Origin: Candidatus Pacearchaeota archaeon
Lineage (GTDB): Bacteria > Patescibacteriota > Minisyncoccia > Minisyncoccales > Minisyncoccaceae
Assembly: GCA_035404185.1 (NCBI GenBank)
Contig: DAONGN010000001.1
Location: forward strand, 248,001 to 312,000
DNA: 64,000 nt
Reading direction: 5' to 3'
This document shows, piece after piece, positions 1 to 10,024 of this stretch; position 1 is the first letter of the stretch, and every line of letters begins with the position of its first letter. A program made the translations under genes and the position numbers. Below the pieces are notes generated by a model. The model ran no database searches, was not told where the DNA came from, and saw only the letters and a list, made by a program, of their open reading frames with translations.

Positions 1-1773
1 AATCTATTGACTATGCAGGCTCTTTTAATTGGAGACAAAGAAAGTGAACTACCGTCAATGAGGGGAAAAATTGATTTAATATATATAGATCCTCCTTTCG
101 ATAGTAGAACGGATTATAGAACTAAAGTAAAATTACCTGGAGTAGACCTAGAGCAGAAACCCACTGTCATTGAACAGTTTGCTTATGCTGATACCTGGAA
201 AGATGGCACAGTTTCTTATTTAAAAATGTTATATCCTAGATTAGCATTAATGAAAGAATTGCTATCAGAAAAGGGATCTATTTATGTTCATATTGATTGG
301 CATGTTGGACATTATGTCAAAATTTTATTGGATGATATTTTCGGTAAAAATAATTTTAAAAATGAAATACTCGTTAATAGAATTAAAAAATCAGATAAAA
401 ATGCTAAAAGATTTAATTATGCGACTGATTCAATATTTTTTTATGGTAAGAGCCAAGAAATTAATTTTAATTCTATAATTAAAAAATTAGAATCAATAAA
501 GGATGGTTATTTTCATTCTTTAGACGCTCCCGGACAAGGAGACGCTAAGTATTTTTTTGGTAAACTAATATCTCCTCCTCATGGAAGACATTGGGCATGG
601 GAACAATCTAAGATAGACGAAGCAATAGAAAAAGGCTCGTTAAGATTAAATCCAAAAACAGAAAAACCAGAATACTGGATAGAACCAACAGATGAACAAC
701 TTTTGGATTCTAACTGGACAGACATTTCAGCATATTCTTTTAATTTTGATTATAGTACAGAAAAAAATATCAAAGTTTTAGAAAGAATTATTAAGGCATC
801 TTCTAGTGAGGGAGACATTGTTGCTGATTTTTTTGCTGGTTCAGGAACAACTGGATCTGTGGCCGAAAAACTTAATAGAAAATGGATAATGGCAGACTTA
901 GGCAAGCCAGCAAATTTAATAATGAGAAAAAGACTAATTGATCAAAATGCTAAGCCATTTTTATATCAATCTATAGGAGATTATCAAAAAGAGGCTCTTG
1001 CTTCTTCGGGTCTTTATCGTCGAATTGGTGATTTATCTACAGTAGTAGCTCAACTTTATGGATCAATTCCTTTTACTGAAGAACAAAATCCCAATAGAAA
1101 TCTTGGATATATAAAAGATAGTAGAACATTAGTAATGGTTGATTCTCCTAACAAGTTAACTGGTTTAGCCACACTGAAAAAAGCAATTGAATATAGAAAT
1201 TCATTTATGGGGGGATGGAATAAAGTTGTAGTCCTTGGTTGGAATTTTACCTACGATATTACTGAAGTGATTCAATCTTTAAATGATAACAAGTTAGAAG
1301 TTTTAGTAATTCCACCTGATTTACTTGATCAGCTTAAAACAAAGTCTAGTTATAAAGATTTAATCGATAGTAAAAAAATTAGATTTTCTTCTTTACAGTA
1401 TTTAACTTTGAAGCCAATAATTATAGAATCTATTTCTGAAGCCGAGGAAAAATTAAAGATAGAGCTAGGTGATTATGTCTTGTTGTCTCCAGACAATATT
1501 CCTCTTGATGAAAAAGATAAAGATAAACTTAAGGAGATAATAGCTAAAGATCCTCTGTCTCTAATTGAGTATTGGAGTATTGATCCTGATTATGATGGAG
1601 AAACTTTTCGTAGTAAGTGGCAAGATTATAGAGAAAACATAGAAAATGATAGCGATCCCTATCACGTTATTTCCAAAACATCGCTAATCGTTCTTAAAAA
1701 GAAAGATAGGAAAATTTGCGTTAAGGCAGTAGATGTTTTTGGTTTTGAAAGTATTGTAATAGAAAAATTATAA
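1..1773 (+). CDS. mod: Type III restriction-modification DNA adenine methyltransferase (Mod), 5' end cut off by window
   Basis: This is the methyltransferase and specificity subunit of a type III restriction system. The frame is open to base 1 and reads N-L-L-T-M-Q-A-L-L, the usual segment after the Mod N-terminus, so the true start lies outside the window and the TTG at 7 is not the start. The catalytic motif DPPF (about base 90) precedes the SAM-binding motif FAGSGTTG (about base 830), the motif order of beta-class N6-adenine methyltransferases. The middle is the variable target-recognition region. The stop is 4 bp before the res gene. The family assignment is firm; the target sequence cannot be read from DNA. 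Confidence 0.93.
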   Translation, partial: NLLTMQALLIGDKESELPSMRGKIDLIYIDPPFDSRTDYRTKVKLPGVDLEQKPTVIEQFAYADTWKDGTVSYLKMLYPRLALMKELLSEKGSIYVHIDWHVGHYVKILLDDIFGKNNFKNEILVNRIKKSDKNAKRFNYATDSIFFYGKSQEINFNSIIKKLESIKDGYFHSLDAPGQGDAKYFFGKLISPPHGRHWAWEQSKIDEAIEKGSLRLNPKTEKPEYWIEPTDEQLLDSNWTDISAYSFNFDYSTEKNIKVLERIIKASSSEGDIVADFFAGSGTTGSVAEKLNRKWIMADLGKPANLIMRKRLIDQNAKPFLYQSIGDYQKEALASSGLYRRIGDLSTVVAQLYGSIPFTEEQNPNRNLGYIKDSRTLVMVDSPNKLTGLATLKKAIEYRNSFMGGWNKVVVLGWNFTYDITEVIQSLNDNKLEVLVIPPDLLDQLKTKSSYKDLIDSKKIRFSSLQYLTLKPIIIESISEAEEKLKIELGDYVLLSPDNIPLDEKDKDKLKEIIAKDPLSLIEYWSIDPDYDGETFRSKWQDYRENIENDSDPYHVISKTSLIVLKKKDRKICVKAVDVFGFESIVIEKL

Positions 1774-1777
1774 CTTT

Positions 1778-4693
1778 ATGCCATCACCAATAAGTATAGG
1801 AACAAGGGATATACCATTAAAGATTGCAAAAGAATTAACTGATAAAGTTAATGCTTCTTGGGATAATGGAGAATTACTCTCAAAGGTTTCTTTAGTTACT
1901 CAGGATTTGTTAAAATTTTGGTTTAAAGAACCACATATCGAAACTAGATATATTAACTTCAATCAAGGACAAAGACAGGCTATTTTAAATGCAATATATT
2001 TGCACGAAATTTTGAACGTTAAGGCAGTAAAGGATATTTATGAAAATATTAATCCAGACTTGCTTTCAGAAATTGATATAGTCGAATTAAAAAAAGATAA
2101 ATACGAAATACCAAAATATGCCATAAAAATGGCTACTGGAACTGGGAAAACATGGGTTATGCACGCCTTGCTTATATGGCAATACCTTAATGCTAAATAT
2201 GAATTAGAAAAAACAGATAAATTTACTAAAAACTTTTTATTAGTGGCTCCTGGTATTATCGTTTACGATCGCTTACTTGATGCTTATCTCGGAAAAGAAG
2301 ATATTAATCAAGAAAGGCATTTTGAAGAATCTGATTTTTATAAATTTAAAGAGCTATTTGTGCCTTCTCAGTATAGAGATGATGTTTTTGGATTTGTTCA
2401 AAATAGTGTCGCCAAAAAGCATGAAATAGGAAATAAAATTACAGGAGATGGAATGATAGCCATAGCTAATTGGCATTTATTTTTAGATAAAGAAGAAAGG
2501 GATAGTAATGATTTTCCGTTGGACGATCCCAGCTCAATCATTAAAGTATTAAGGCCTATTAGTCCTGGGGTTTCAGGCGGAAACACATTAGATTCTCTAG
2601 ATGCTAATTATTTAGGAGGCAAGGAGGTAGATTTTTTATCTAATCTTAAAGATTTAATGGTAATAAATGATGAGGCTCATCATATTCATGAAAATAAAAT
2701 ATACGGAGAGGTTAAAGAAGTTGAATGGCAAAAAAGTTTAAATAAAATATCAAAAAATAAAGGGAATCAATTCATTCAAATAGATTTTTCTGCTACGCCA
2801 TATGATGTTACCGGTAGCGGACAAAAAAGAGTTAAACATTATTTCCCACACATTATAGTAGATTTTGACTTAAAAGATGCTATTAGGAAGGGATTAGTTA
2901 AGATTATTGCTATCGATAAAAGAAAAGAAATAACTGATATAGTCTTAGATTATAATGCTATAAGAGAAGGCAATAATGTTATTGGATTATCAGAAGGACA
3001 GAAGTTAATGATTAGGGCCGGAATAAATAAATTAAAAATTTTAGAAAAAAATTTCATAGATTTCACTAAAGATAAGGATGGCATTTCTGATAAACATCCT
3101 AAAATGCTTATTATGTGCGAGGATACTAAAGTTACTCCATTTGTAGTAGAATTTTTGAATGAAGAGGGATGGTCAAATGAAGATGTCATAAGAGTTGATT
3201 CTGATAAAAAGGGAGATATTTCCGAAACAGAATGGTTAGGATTAAAACAAAAATTATTTAATATAGATAAGCACGAAAAGCCCAAAATTATTGTCTCAGT
3301 TTTAATGTTAAGAGAAGGATTTGATGTAAGTAATATTTGCGTTATTGTTCCTCTGCGCTCTGCTTCAGCTCCAATATTATTAGAGCAAACTATCGGCCGC
3401 GGATTAAGACTTATGTGGCGTGAGCCAGAATTTTTAGAAATTAGACAAAGTAATCTAAAAAGATTATTAGTTGATAAAAAAGAACCAGAAAATTATATTG
3501 ATTTATTGACAATTATCGAGCATCCGTCTTTTATCCAATTTTACGAAGAATTCTTAAAAGAAGGGCTTATTGGTGAAATCGAAAAAGATCCAAAAGACAG
3601 GGAAGGAGTTCTTGGCGATATCATTAAAGTTGGGTTAAAGAAAGATTATAAAAAGTACAATTTATATTGGCCATCAATAATTAAAGACTCAGAAGAAGAG
3701 CTGATTAATGGAGACATAAATATAGAAAAATTAGAACCATTTTCAGCTTATCATTTAGAAAATCTGCAGCAATTTTTTAAAAAAGAAGGCGAAAGTTTCG
3801 TTTCAGAAGAGTTAACCGTCAAAACAAGATTTGGAGAGTACGTCGTAGATGCTAACCTATTTAAATCACAAAGCTACAATGAATATTTAGAAAAAATACT
3901 AAATGTTATTATCAATAGAATGGTAAAGGTAGGGAACAGAAAAACAAAATCTTTTCCTGTAATGCAAATTAATAATTTAGAAGTAGTCAGAGCTGTTGAT
4001 AAATATATAAGAAATAGACTGTTCGATAAACCATTTGATCCATTTATCGATAATAATTGGAAAGTACTTCTTCTCAAAAATGGGATTGTTACTCAGCACA
4101 TAATTAAAGAAATTGGTAAATTAATTATGGACATGCAGAATAATACCAGTATCAGTGAGGCGATAATAGAAAAAAGATATTTTTCAGAAATTACTGATTT
4201 AAGAGTTAGAGAAAATTATTCTTTAGAAATAGTCAAAACAATTTATGAAAGATTGCCGTACCCGTCAAATAAAGGAAGACTTGAAAAGGCCTTAATGGAA
4301 TATGCAGATTCTGACTCTAAAGTCGAGGCTATTATGAAGATTAATGAATATTATCATAATTTTGCCAATATTATTTATATACGAACTGATGGATTTTTAT
4401 CTTTTTATTATCCAGATTTTATTATAAAAACATCTGATAATATTTATCTTCTTGAGACAAAATCAGATAAAGATTTAAACGACCCTAATGTTAAACAGAA
4501 ACAATTAGCTACCCTCGATTGGATTAAAAGAATTAATGAGCTTAAGCTAGAAGATAGAATGGATCGTAAATGGGAATATGTTTTACTCGGGGAAACCCAT
4601 TTTTATGGATTAAGAGATAATAATGCCTCCATTGATGAAATTTTTCAATTAGCAAAAATAAATGAATCTAAAGTTTTCGGTAAATTAATTTAA
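1778..4693 (+). CDS. res: Type III restriction endonuclease subunit (Res), DEAD-box helicase plus nuclease
   Basis: The ATP-dependent translocase and nuclease partner of the upstream Mod, 971 aa, the usual Res size. Visible motifs are Walker A (MATGTGKT, about residue 117), DEAH-type Walker B (NDEAHH, about 296), the SATP motif (about 338), a second helicase half with a QTIGRGLR motif (about 540), and a C-terminal PD-(D/E)XK nuclease signature (PDF followed by LLETK, about residues 879-893). All catalytic motifs look intact, so the system is probably active. It follows mod by 4 bp, consistent with one transcript. Confidence 0.94.
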   Translation: MPSPISIGTRDIPLKIAKELTDKVNASWDNGELLSKVSLVTQDLLKFWFKEPHIETRYINFNQGQRQAILNAIYLHEILNVKAVKDIYENINPDLLSEIDIVELKKDKYEIPKYAIKMATGTGKTWVMHALLIWQYLNAKYELEKTDKFTKNFLLVAPGIIVYDRLLDAYLGKEDINQERHFEESDFYKFKELFVPSQYRDDVFGFVQNSVAKKHEIGNKITGDGMIAIANWHLFLDKEERDSNDFPLDDPSSIIKVLRPISPGVSGGNTLDSLDANYLGGKEVDFLSNLKDLMVINDEAHHIHENKIYGEVKEVEWQKSLNKISKNKGNQFIQIDFSATPYDVTGSGQKRVKHYFPHIIVDFDLKDAIRKGLVKIIAIDKRKEITDIVLDYNAIREGNNVIGLSEGQKLMIRAGINKLKILEKNFIDFTKDKDGISDKHPKMLIMCEDTKVTPFVVEFLNEEGWSNEDVIRVDSDKKGDISETEWLGLKQKLFNIDKHEKPKIIVSVLMLREGFDVSNICVIVPLRSASAPILLEQTIGRGLRLMWREPEFLEIRQSNLKRLLVDKKEPENYIDLLTIIEHPSFIQFYEEFLKEGLIGEIEKDPKDREGVLGDIIKVGLKKDYKKYNLYWPSIIKDSEEELINGDINIEKLEPFSAYHLENLQQFFKKEGESFVSEELTVKTRFGEYVVDANLFKSQSYNEYLEKILNVIINRMVKVGNRKTKSFPVMQINNLEVVRAVDKYIRNRLFDKPFDPFIDNNWKVLLLKNGIVTQHIIKEIGKLIMDMQNNTSISEAIIEKRYFSEITDLRVRENYSLEIVKTIYERLPYPSNKGRLEKALMEYADSDSKVEAIMKINEYYHNFANIIYIRTDGFLSFYYPDFIIKTSDNIYLLETKSDKDLNDPNVKQKQLATLDWIKRINELKLEDRMDRKWEYVLLGETHFYGLRDNNASIDEIFQLAKINESKVFGKLI

Positions 4694-4760
4694 TAATTAA
4701 AACATAGATTATTTTTGTAGAATTTATTATATAAAATATTAATTAATTTGATTTATTACT

Positions 4761-5633
4761 ATGTCTTCAAATAAAAATTTTTATCAATTTCAATTATCTT
4801 TTAAGGGAGACCTAATTGAAAATAGTGTTGATGCTTATGATGTAGCAAATACAATTTTAGCCACAAGTCAGGCTTTACATGAAATAGCAGAAATAAAATT
4901 GGGAAAAGATGCGGTAAAAGACTTAAAAATAAATATTAATGCTTTTCAAAAAGGTTCCTTAATATCAGATTTTTTAATTTTTATAGAACAAAACAAAGAA
5001 TTAGCGATTCCTTTAATTCCGTATATAAGCAATATTTATAATACAGGGAAAGATTTGTTAGATGGGCTAAATGTTATTATCGAAATTAGAAAGATGTTAA
5101 AGGGAAAGCCAGCAAAAGAGATAAAGGCCATTGATAATAGGCATATAAAAATAGTAGGCCAAGATGATTCAACAACAACCATAAATTATTACGACTTTAG
5201 AGGTTTACAAAGTAAAACATTAATTAAGAATATAAATAAAATTGTTAAACCCTTAACCTCTGAAGATTCTTTAATCCAAAATATTGAATTATTTGATAAA
5301 GACAATAATAAAAAAATAATTGGAATTAACAAAGAAGAATCTATTTATTTCAAGGATAGTCAAGATTTTCAATTGCTAGAAGAAGTAAGGTATAAGGGAG
5401 TGATAACAAAAATAGATACAAAAGCTTGTAGTGGTTTTATGTATATAGGAAAGAGTAGGCTTTCTTTTAATTATGATCATTCTCTTTCTCGAGAAAAATT
5501 TAACATTTTAGTAGAGTCTTTAAAAAATAAGATACAAATTTTCTTAATAGGTAAAGTGCAGATGGATTTTGAAAACAATCCTTTTCATATGCAAATTTTA
5601 GATATTGAATCTGAAATTAAATTATTCGATTAA
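4761..5633 (+). CDS. Conserved hypothetical protein, 290 aa, next to type III RM
   Basis: I cannot name a characterised family. The protein is 290 aa, without signal peptide or transmembrane segment. Its N-terminal half is helical (around GDLIENSVDAYDVANTIL) and has a short hydrophobic helix around residues 85-105. The C-terminal half looks beta-rich. The gene lies 67 bp downstream of res on the same strand, so it could belong to the restriction locus, for instance as an accessory defence protein, but nothing in the sequence proves this. No promoter of the leaderless type seen elsewhere is obvious before it, which mildly favours co-transcription with mod-res. Confidence 0.7.
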   Translation: MSSNKNFYQFQLSFKGDLIENSVDAYDVANTILATSQALHEIAEIKLGKDAVKDLKININAFQKGSLISDFLIFIEQNKELAIPLIPYISNIYNTGKDLLDGLNVIIEIRKMLKGKPAKEIKAIDNRHIKIVGQDDSTTTINYYDFRGLQSKTLIKNINKIVKPLTSEDSLIQNIELFDKDNNKKIIGINKEESIYFKDSQDFQLLEEVRYKGVITKIDTKACSGFMYIGKSRLSFNYDHSLSREKFNILVESLKNKIQIFLIGKVQMDFENNPFHMQILDIESEIKLFD

Positions 5634-5671
5634 TTTTTATATATTAGCGATTAGATTTTTTGTTTGATTTA

Positions 5672-5700
5672 TTGCTCTCCTTCTCAAAATCTGCTATTTT
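5672..5700 (+). promoter_or_regulatory. Putative sigma-70 promoter for the phosphatase-ileS operon
   Basis: TTGCTC at 5672-5677, a 17-nt spacer, and TATTTT at 5695-5700, ending 6 nt before the ATG at 5707. The geometry predicts a leaderless or near-leaderless mRNA, as at many other operon heads in this window. Confidence 0.5.
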
Positions 5701-5706
5701 TAACGT

Positions 5707-6303
5707 ATGAAACTTAACCTCAAAAACAGGTATTTTTTCTTAAGGCACGGCCAAAATAATCATCAGGCTGAGCACAAAGATATAATATATATATGGCCCG
5801 ATGGTAATCCTCCATATTGTTTAACTGAACAAGGAAAAAAGGAAGCAAAAAAAGCAGGAGAAACATTAAAACAAGACAAAATTGATTGCCTTTTTTCGTC
5901 AGATATTTTACGATGTCGAGAAACAGCTAAAATAGTAGCTGAAATCATTAATTATGATATCGATAAGATTATATATGATACGAGGCTCCGGGACTTGAAT
6001 TGGGGAGCTTTTGGGGGTAAAACTAAAGAAGAGTATTGGAATTTCTATAACAATGATCGAATGAAAGCTTTTAATACAGCCATTCCAAACGGAGAATCAT
6101 GGAATCAATGTAAAGAAAGAATGATTAGGCTTTTAAATGAAATTGAAGAAGAATTTGAAGACAAGAATATCCTCATCGTTTCTCATGGTGATCCTATATG
6201 GCTTCTAGAAGGATACATCAAAGGATTAGATAATCAGACTCTATTAGAAAAAAGAAAAGAAATATTACCAAATACAGGAGAGATTAAAAAAATACATGAA
6301 TAA
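5707..6303 (+). CDS. Histidine phosphatase (phosphoglycerate mutase-like) family protein
   Basis: A branch 1 histidine phosphatase of 198 aa. The catalytic signature LRHGQ is at residues 12-16 (phospho-accepting His14) and the second active-site His lies in VSHGDP near residue 160. Such enzymes dephosphorylate small metabolites or act as broad phosphatases; the substrate is not predictable. A cofactor-dependent phosphoglycerate mutase would be larger (about 230-250 aa), so a phosphatase role is more likely. The gene overlaps ileS by 8 bp, implying translational coupling. Confidence 0.85.
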   Translation: MKLNLKNRYFFLRHGQNNHQAEHKDIIYIWPDGNPPYCLTEQGKKEAKKAGETLKQDKIDCLFSSDILRCRETAKIVAEIINYDIDKIIYDTRLRDLNWGAFGGKTKEEYWNFYNNDRMKAFNTAIPNGESWNQCKERMIRLLNEIEEEFEDKNILIVSHGDPIWLLEGYIKGLDNQTLLEKRKEILPNTGEIKKIHE

Positions 6304-9157
6304 AGAAGAAGAAATATTAAAATTCTGGGAAGATAACGATATCTTCCATAAATCAATCGAGAACAGAAAAGGTTCTCCGTATTTCAGTTTTTACGATGGT
6401 CCTCCTTTTGCGACTGGAAAACCTCACTACGGCCACATCTTAGCTACTACTATTAAAGATGCTGTTTTAAGATATTGGACAATGAGGGGATATCAAGTAC
6501 CCAGAAGAGTTGGTTGGGACTGTCACGGTTTACCAGTAGAAAACTTAATTGAAAAAGAATTAGGAATTAAAAACAAGAAACAGATTGAAGAAATGGGAAT
6601 TCAGAAATTCAATGATGCTTGCAGGAATTCTGTTTTTGCTTGTGTTGATGATTTTCAAGAAACATTAAAAAGAGTAGGTAGATGGGCTGACTATGATCAT
6701 GCTTATTCAACATTAGATAGTAACTATACTGAATCAGTTTGGTGGGTTTTAAAACAATTATGGGATAAAGAATTAGTAAATAGGAATTATCGTGTTTCTC
6801 CTTATTGTCCTCGTTGTGGAACCACTCTTTCTAATTTTGAAGTTAATCAGGGATACAAAGAAACTAGAGATAAATCTATTTACGTTAAATTTAAGATAAT
6901 AGACAATAAAGAATTTGAAGATGCTTATTTATTAGTCTGGACTACTACTCCTTGGACATTACCAGGGAACGTTGCTTTAGCTATTAATAAAGATTTAGAA
7001 TACAGCTTTATTAAAACAAGTAGCAATCAAGAATATGTTTTAGCAACTGATAGATTGTTTATTATTGAAGAAGAATACAAAACAATTAAGAAATTTAAAG
7101 GTAGTGAATTGGTGGGAATAAAATACGAACCCTTATTTAATTATCTAAAAGAAGAAAAAGTAGATAATATTAAAAATGCTTATCAAGTATTAGCTGGTGA
7201 TTTTGTTTCTAATGAAGATGGAACAGGAATTGTTCATTTGAATCCCATGTATGGTGAAGATGACTTTAATATGGGTAAGACATATGAATTACCTTTCTTT
7301 CACACCGTTGATATAGCTGGTAATTTTAAAAAAGAAGTATCTGATTTTCAAGGAATGCCAGTTAAAGAAGCTGACCCGAAGATTATTGAGAACTTAAAAG
7401 AAAGAGAAATTCTTTTTAAAGAAGAATTAGTTGTTCATGAATATCCACACTGTTGGAGATGTGATACTCCTTTATTATATTATGCTATCGAAAGTTGGTA
7501 TGTCATGGTTACTAAGATTAAAGATAGACTATTAAAGAACAATGAACAAATTCATTGGGTTCCAGATAATGTTAAAGAGGGAAGATTCGGTAAATGGTTA
7601 GAGGGTGCTAGAGATTGGGACATTAGTAGAAATAGATTCTGGGGTGCTCCCATTCCGATTTGGCAATGTCCTGATTGTAAAGAAAAGATTTGTATCGGTT
7701 CAATTGAAGAAATAAAGTCATTGGCCGTTAAAGAATATGATTTAAAGGACCTTCATCGTCCATATATTGATGAAGTTAAATTGAAGTGTAAATGTGGAGG
7801 AGAAATGAAGAGAACTCCCGAAGTATTTGATTGCTGGTTTGAATCAGGTTCTATGCCATATGCGCAATGGCACTATCCATTTGAGAATAAGGAATTAGTT
7901 GAGAAAACATATCCCGCTGATTTTATTGCTGAAGGACTAGATCAGACTAGAGGTTGGTTTTACACTCTCCATGTTTTAGCAACTGCATTAACAATTGATA
8001 ATATTGGATTAGGAAAAGACCATCCCGCTTTTAAGAACGTCATTGTGAATGGTTTAGTTTTAGATGACAGAGGAAGGAAATTAAGTAAGAAGTTAAAGAA
8101 CTATCCTGACCCAGCTGAAATGTTTGATTCTTACGGAGCTGATTCTTTAAGATATTTCCTTTTGGCTTCAACTTCAATTGGAGAAGATTACCGATTCTCA
8201 GGAGACAAAGTTAAAGAATACTGGAGAAAGATTATTTCTGCTCTAGAAAACTGTTTTGTTTTCTTTGAAACTTACAAAGGAGAAGTTAAAGAATTAAAGA
8301 CTGACAATTTATTAGACAAATGGATTATTTCTAAAACAGAAACATTAAACAGAGAGGTGATTAAATGGATGGATAAGTATGAATTAACTAAGGCTACTAG
8401 ATTATTCAATGACTACATTGATGATTTATCTAATTGGTACATTAGAAGATCGAGGAGAAGATTCCAAAAACCAGAAACAGAAATAGAAAAAGAAGAAGCG
8501 ACTAATACATTAAATTACGCTTTATTTAAATTATCCAAACTAATGGCTCCCTTTACTCCTTTTATTACTGAACAAATCTATTTGAAAATGAATAATAATG
8601 GAAAGGAGAGTGTTCATTTATGTGATTATCCAGAAGTTGATGCTAAATTGATTAATGAAGAATTAGAAGAAGAAATGCAAGAAGCTAGAGATATTGTTAA
8701 TTTAGCGCTAGCCTTAAGATCAAAAGTAGGAATTAAAGTCAGACAGCCTTTAACATCTTTAAAAGTTAAGGAAGTTAAAACTAAAATAAAAGACAAGACA
8801 GAGATATTAGACTTGATTAAAGATGAAGTGAATGTGAAGGAAATCATCTTTGATAATAGTATTAATGAAGCAGTTGAATTAGACATTAATCTTACTCCTG
8901 AATTGAAAGAAGAAGGAGAAGTAAGGGAAATAATCAGACAAATTCAACAAATGAGAAAGGATTTGAAGTTTGTTCCTGAAGATACTATCAATATTTACTT
9001 CCAACAATCAGAATTTTTTGATAGAATATTAGAAAGAAACAAGGATACTATCTTAAAAGAAGTTTTAGCAAAAGACTTCATTAAGGCTAATGAAGAAGGA
9101 ATGAAAGAGATAGAAATAGGAAGTGAAAAAATATTATTAAATATTAAAAAGATATAA
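6296..9157 (+). CDS. ileS: Isoleucyl-tRNA synthetase, type 2 (eukaryote/archaeon-like)
   Basis: Charges tRNA-Ile with isoleucine. Class I signatures are the HIGH-type motif PHYGHI near residue 43 and a KMSKS-type loop reading KLSKKLKN near residue 595. The K-L-S-K-K form, with the following YPDP, is typical of the type 2 IleRS found in eukaryotes, archaea and some bacteria. An editing domain lies between the motifs, with zinc-knuckle cysteine pairs (CPRC; CPDC). At 953 aa it is slightly shorter than many type 2 enzymes. The start overlaps the upstream phosphatase. Type 2 IleRS in other bacteria is associated with mupirocin resistance; resistance here is inference only. Confidence 0.96.
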   Translation: MNKEEEILKFWEDNDIFHKSIENRKGSPYFSFYDGPPFATGKPHYGHILATTIKDAVLRYWTMRGYQVPRRVGWDCHGLPVENLIEKELGIKNKKQIEEMGIQKFNDACRNSVFACVDDFQETLKRVGRWADYDHAYSTLDSNYTESVWWVLKQLWDKELVNRNYRVSPYCPRCGTTLSNFEVNQGYKETRDKSIYVKFKIIDNKEFEDAYLLVWTTTPWTLPGNVALAINKDLEYSFIKTSSNQEYVLATDRLFIIEEEYKTIKKFKGSELVGIKYEPLFNYLKEEKVDNIKNAYQVLAGDFVSNEDGTGIVHLNPMYGEDDFNMGKTYELPFFHTVDIAGNFKKEVSDFQGMPVKEADPKIIENLKEREILFKEELVVHEYPHCWRCDTPLLYYAIESWYVMVTKIKDRLLKNNEQIHWVPDNVKEGRFGKWLEGARDWDISRNRFWGAPIPIWQCPDCKEKICIGSIEEIKSLAVKEYDLKDLHRPYIDEVKLKCKCGGEMKRTPEVFDCWFESGSMPYAQWHYPFENKELVEKTYPADFIAEGLDQTRGWFYTLHVLATALTIDNIGLGKDHPAFKNVIVNGLVLDDRGRKLSKKLKNYPDPAEMFDSYGADSLRYFLLASTSIGEDYRFSGDKVKEYWRKIISALENCFVFFETYKGEVKELKTDNLLDKWIISKTETLNREVIKWMDKYELTKATRLFNDYIDDLSNWYIRRSRRRFQKPETEIEKEEATNTLNYALFKLSKLMAPFTPFITEQIYLKMNNNGKESVHLCDYPEVDAKLINEELEEEMQEARDIVNLALALRSKVGIKVRQPLTSLKVKEVKTKIKDKTEILDLIKDEVNVKEIIFDNSINEAVELDINLTPELKEEGEVREIIRQIQQMRKDLKFVPEDTINIYFQQSEFFDRILERNKDTILKEVLAKDFIKANEEGMKEIEIGSEKILLNIKKI

Positions 9158-9158
9158 T

Positions 9159-9539
9159 ATGGTTTCTTTCAGAGATTTTATTTTAGGACAGTCATTGGAA
9201 AAGAAAGATGAGCAACAACCAGAAGAAATAAAAGAAGTAAAGCCAGTAGAAGAAAAGTCAAAATCAATTTTTGATGGTGGTAAAACGCTTTCCAAAAAAG
9301 ATCTTATTGGTCGTGCAGGACACAAGGATGCATATGGTAATGTATATAATACGGGAGAGTATGCTTCAAGCAAAGATCAAATTAAAGAAATTATAGAAGA
9401 AGCTCTTGGGTATAAGAAAAATAGTTATGAAACGTTTAGTAAGGATGAGATTAGAAGAATTGCTACTGCATTAAAAAATAAACCTGATCGTGCTTCTCAA
9501 TTAGCGGGAAAGTCATTAGAAGAAGTATTAAACCAATAA
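9159..9539 (+). CDS. Small hypothetical protein, 126 aa, paralogue of the next gene
   Basis: An unrecognised soluble protein. Residues 1-40 are low-complexity and charged (many E, K, P, Q); residues 45-126 form a predicted helical domain with the pattern HKDAYGNVYN, then SYETFSKDEIRRI. The next gene has the same layout and similarly spaced residues (QPDAYKNMW, then YEHYTKVELDKI), so the two are probably diverged tandem paralogues. It starts 1 bp after ileS. The function is unknown. Confidence 0.75.
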   Translation: MVSFRDFILGQSLEKKDEQQPEEIKEVKPVEEKSKSIFDGGKTLSKKDLIGRAGHKDAYGNVYNTGEYASSKDQIKEIIEEALGYKKNSYETFSKDEIRRIATALKNKPDRASQLAGKSLEEVLNQ

Positions 9540-9540
9540 T

Positions 9541-10023
9541 ATGGAAGACAACGCTCCAATACAAAGCAATACGGGTGGACCTAATCCTTTCATGAATGAT
9601 GAGACAAAGAGTAATTCTTTTTTAAAAAAAGAGCCCGATACTAATAATCCTTTAATGAGAGATGAAAGTAAAGGACCAGAAACAGCAAGAAAGTTTGCAA
9701 GACCAGAACCCAAAAAAGAAGAGCCAGTAGAAAAACCATCATTTTTTAGAGGAAGGAGAGATGTTACTAAAAGAGAAATACTTTGGAAAATTGCTCAACC
9801 TGATGCTTACAAGAACATGTGGGGAGGAAAGTCCCGCATGTATCAAGATAAGATGAAAGCATTAGCTGAAAAGCATTTCACCAAAGGACAATATGAACAT
9901 TACACTAAAGTTGAGTTAGATAAAATAACTAGAGAAATAAAAAAAGAGGTAAATAAAGAAGAAGGAAGCTGGAAAACAGCTAGAAACGATATGCTTAGTA
10001 GAATAAAAGACATAATAAACTAA
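9541..10023 (+). CDS. Small hypothetical protein, 160 aa, paralogue of the preceding gene
   Basis: An unrecognised soluble protein. The first ~70 residues are disordered and rich in N, P, E and K. The C-terminal ~85 residues carry the domain shared with the preceding gene (QPDAYKNMW, a K-rich helix, then YTKVELDKITREI). Gaps of 1 bp on each side place it inside one operon with ileS and the downstream surface protein. No catalytic motif or membrane segment is visible. Confidence 0.75.
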   Translation: MEDNAPIQSNTGGPNPFMNDETKSNSFLKKEPDTNNPLMRDESKGPETARKFARPEPKKEEPVEKPSFFRGRRDVTKREILWKIAQPDAYKNMWGGKSRMYQDKMKALAEKHFTKGQYEHYTKVELDKITREIKKEVNKEEGSWKTARNDMLSRIKDIIN

Positions 10024-10024
10024 A

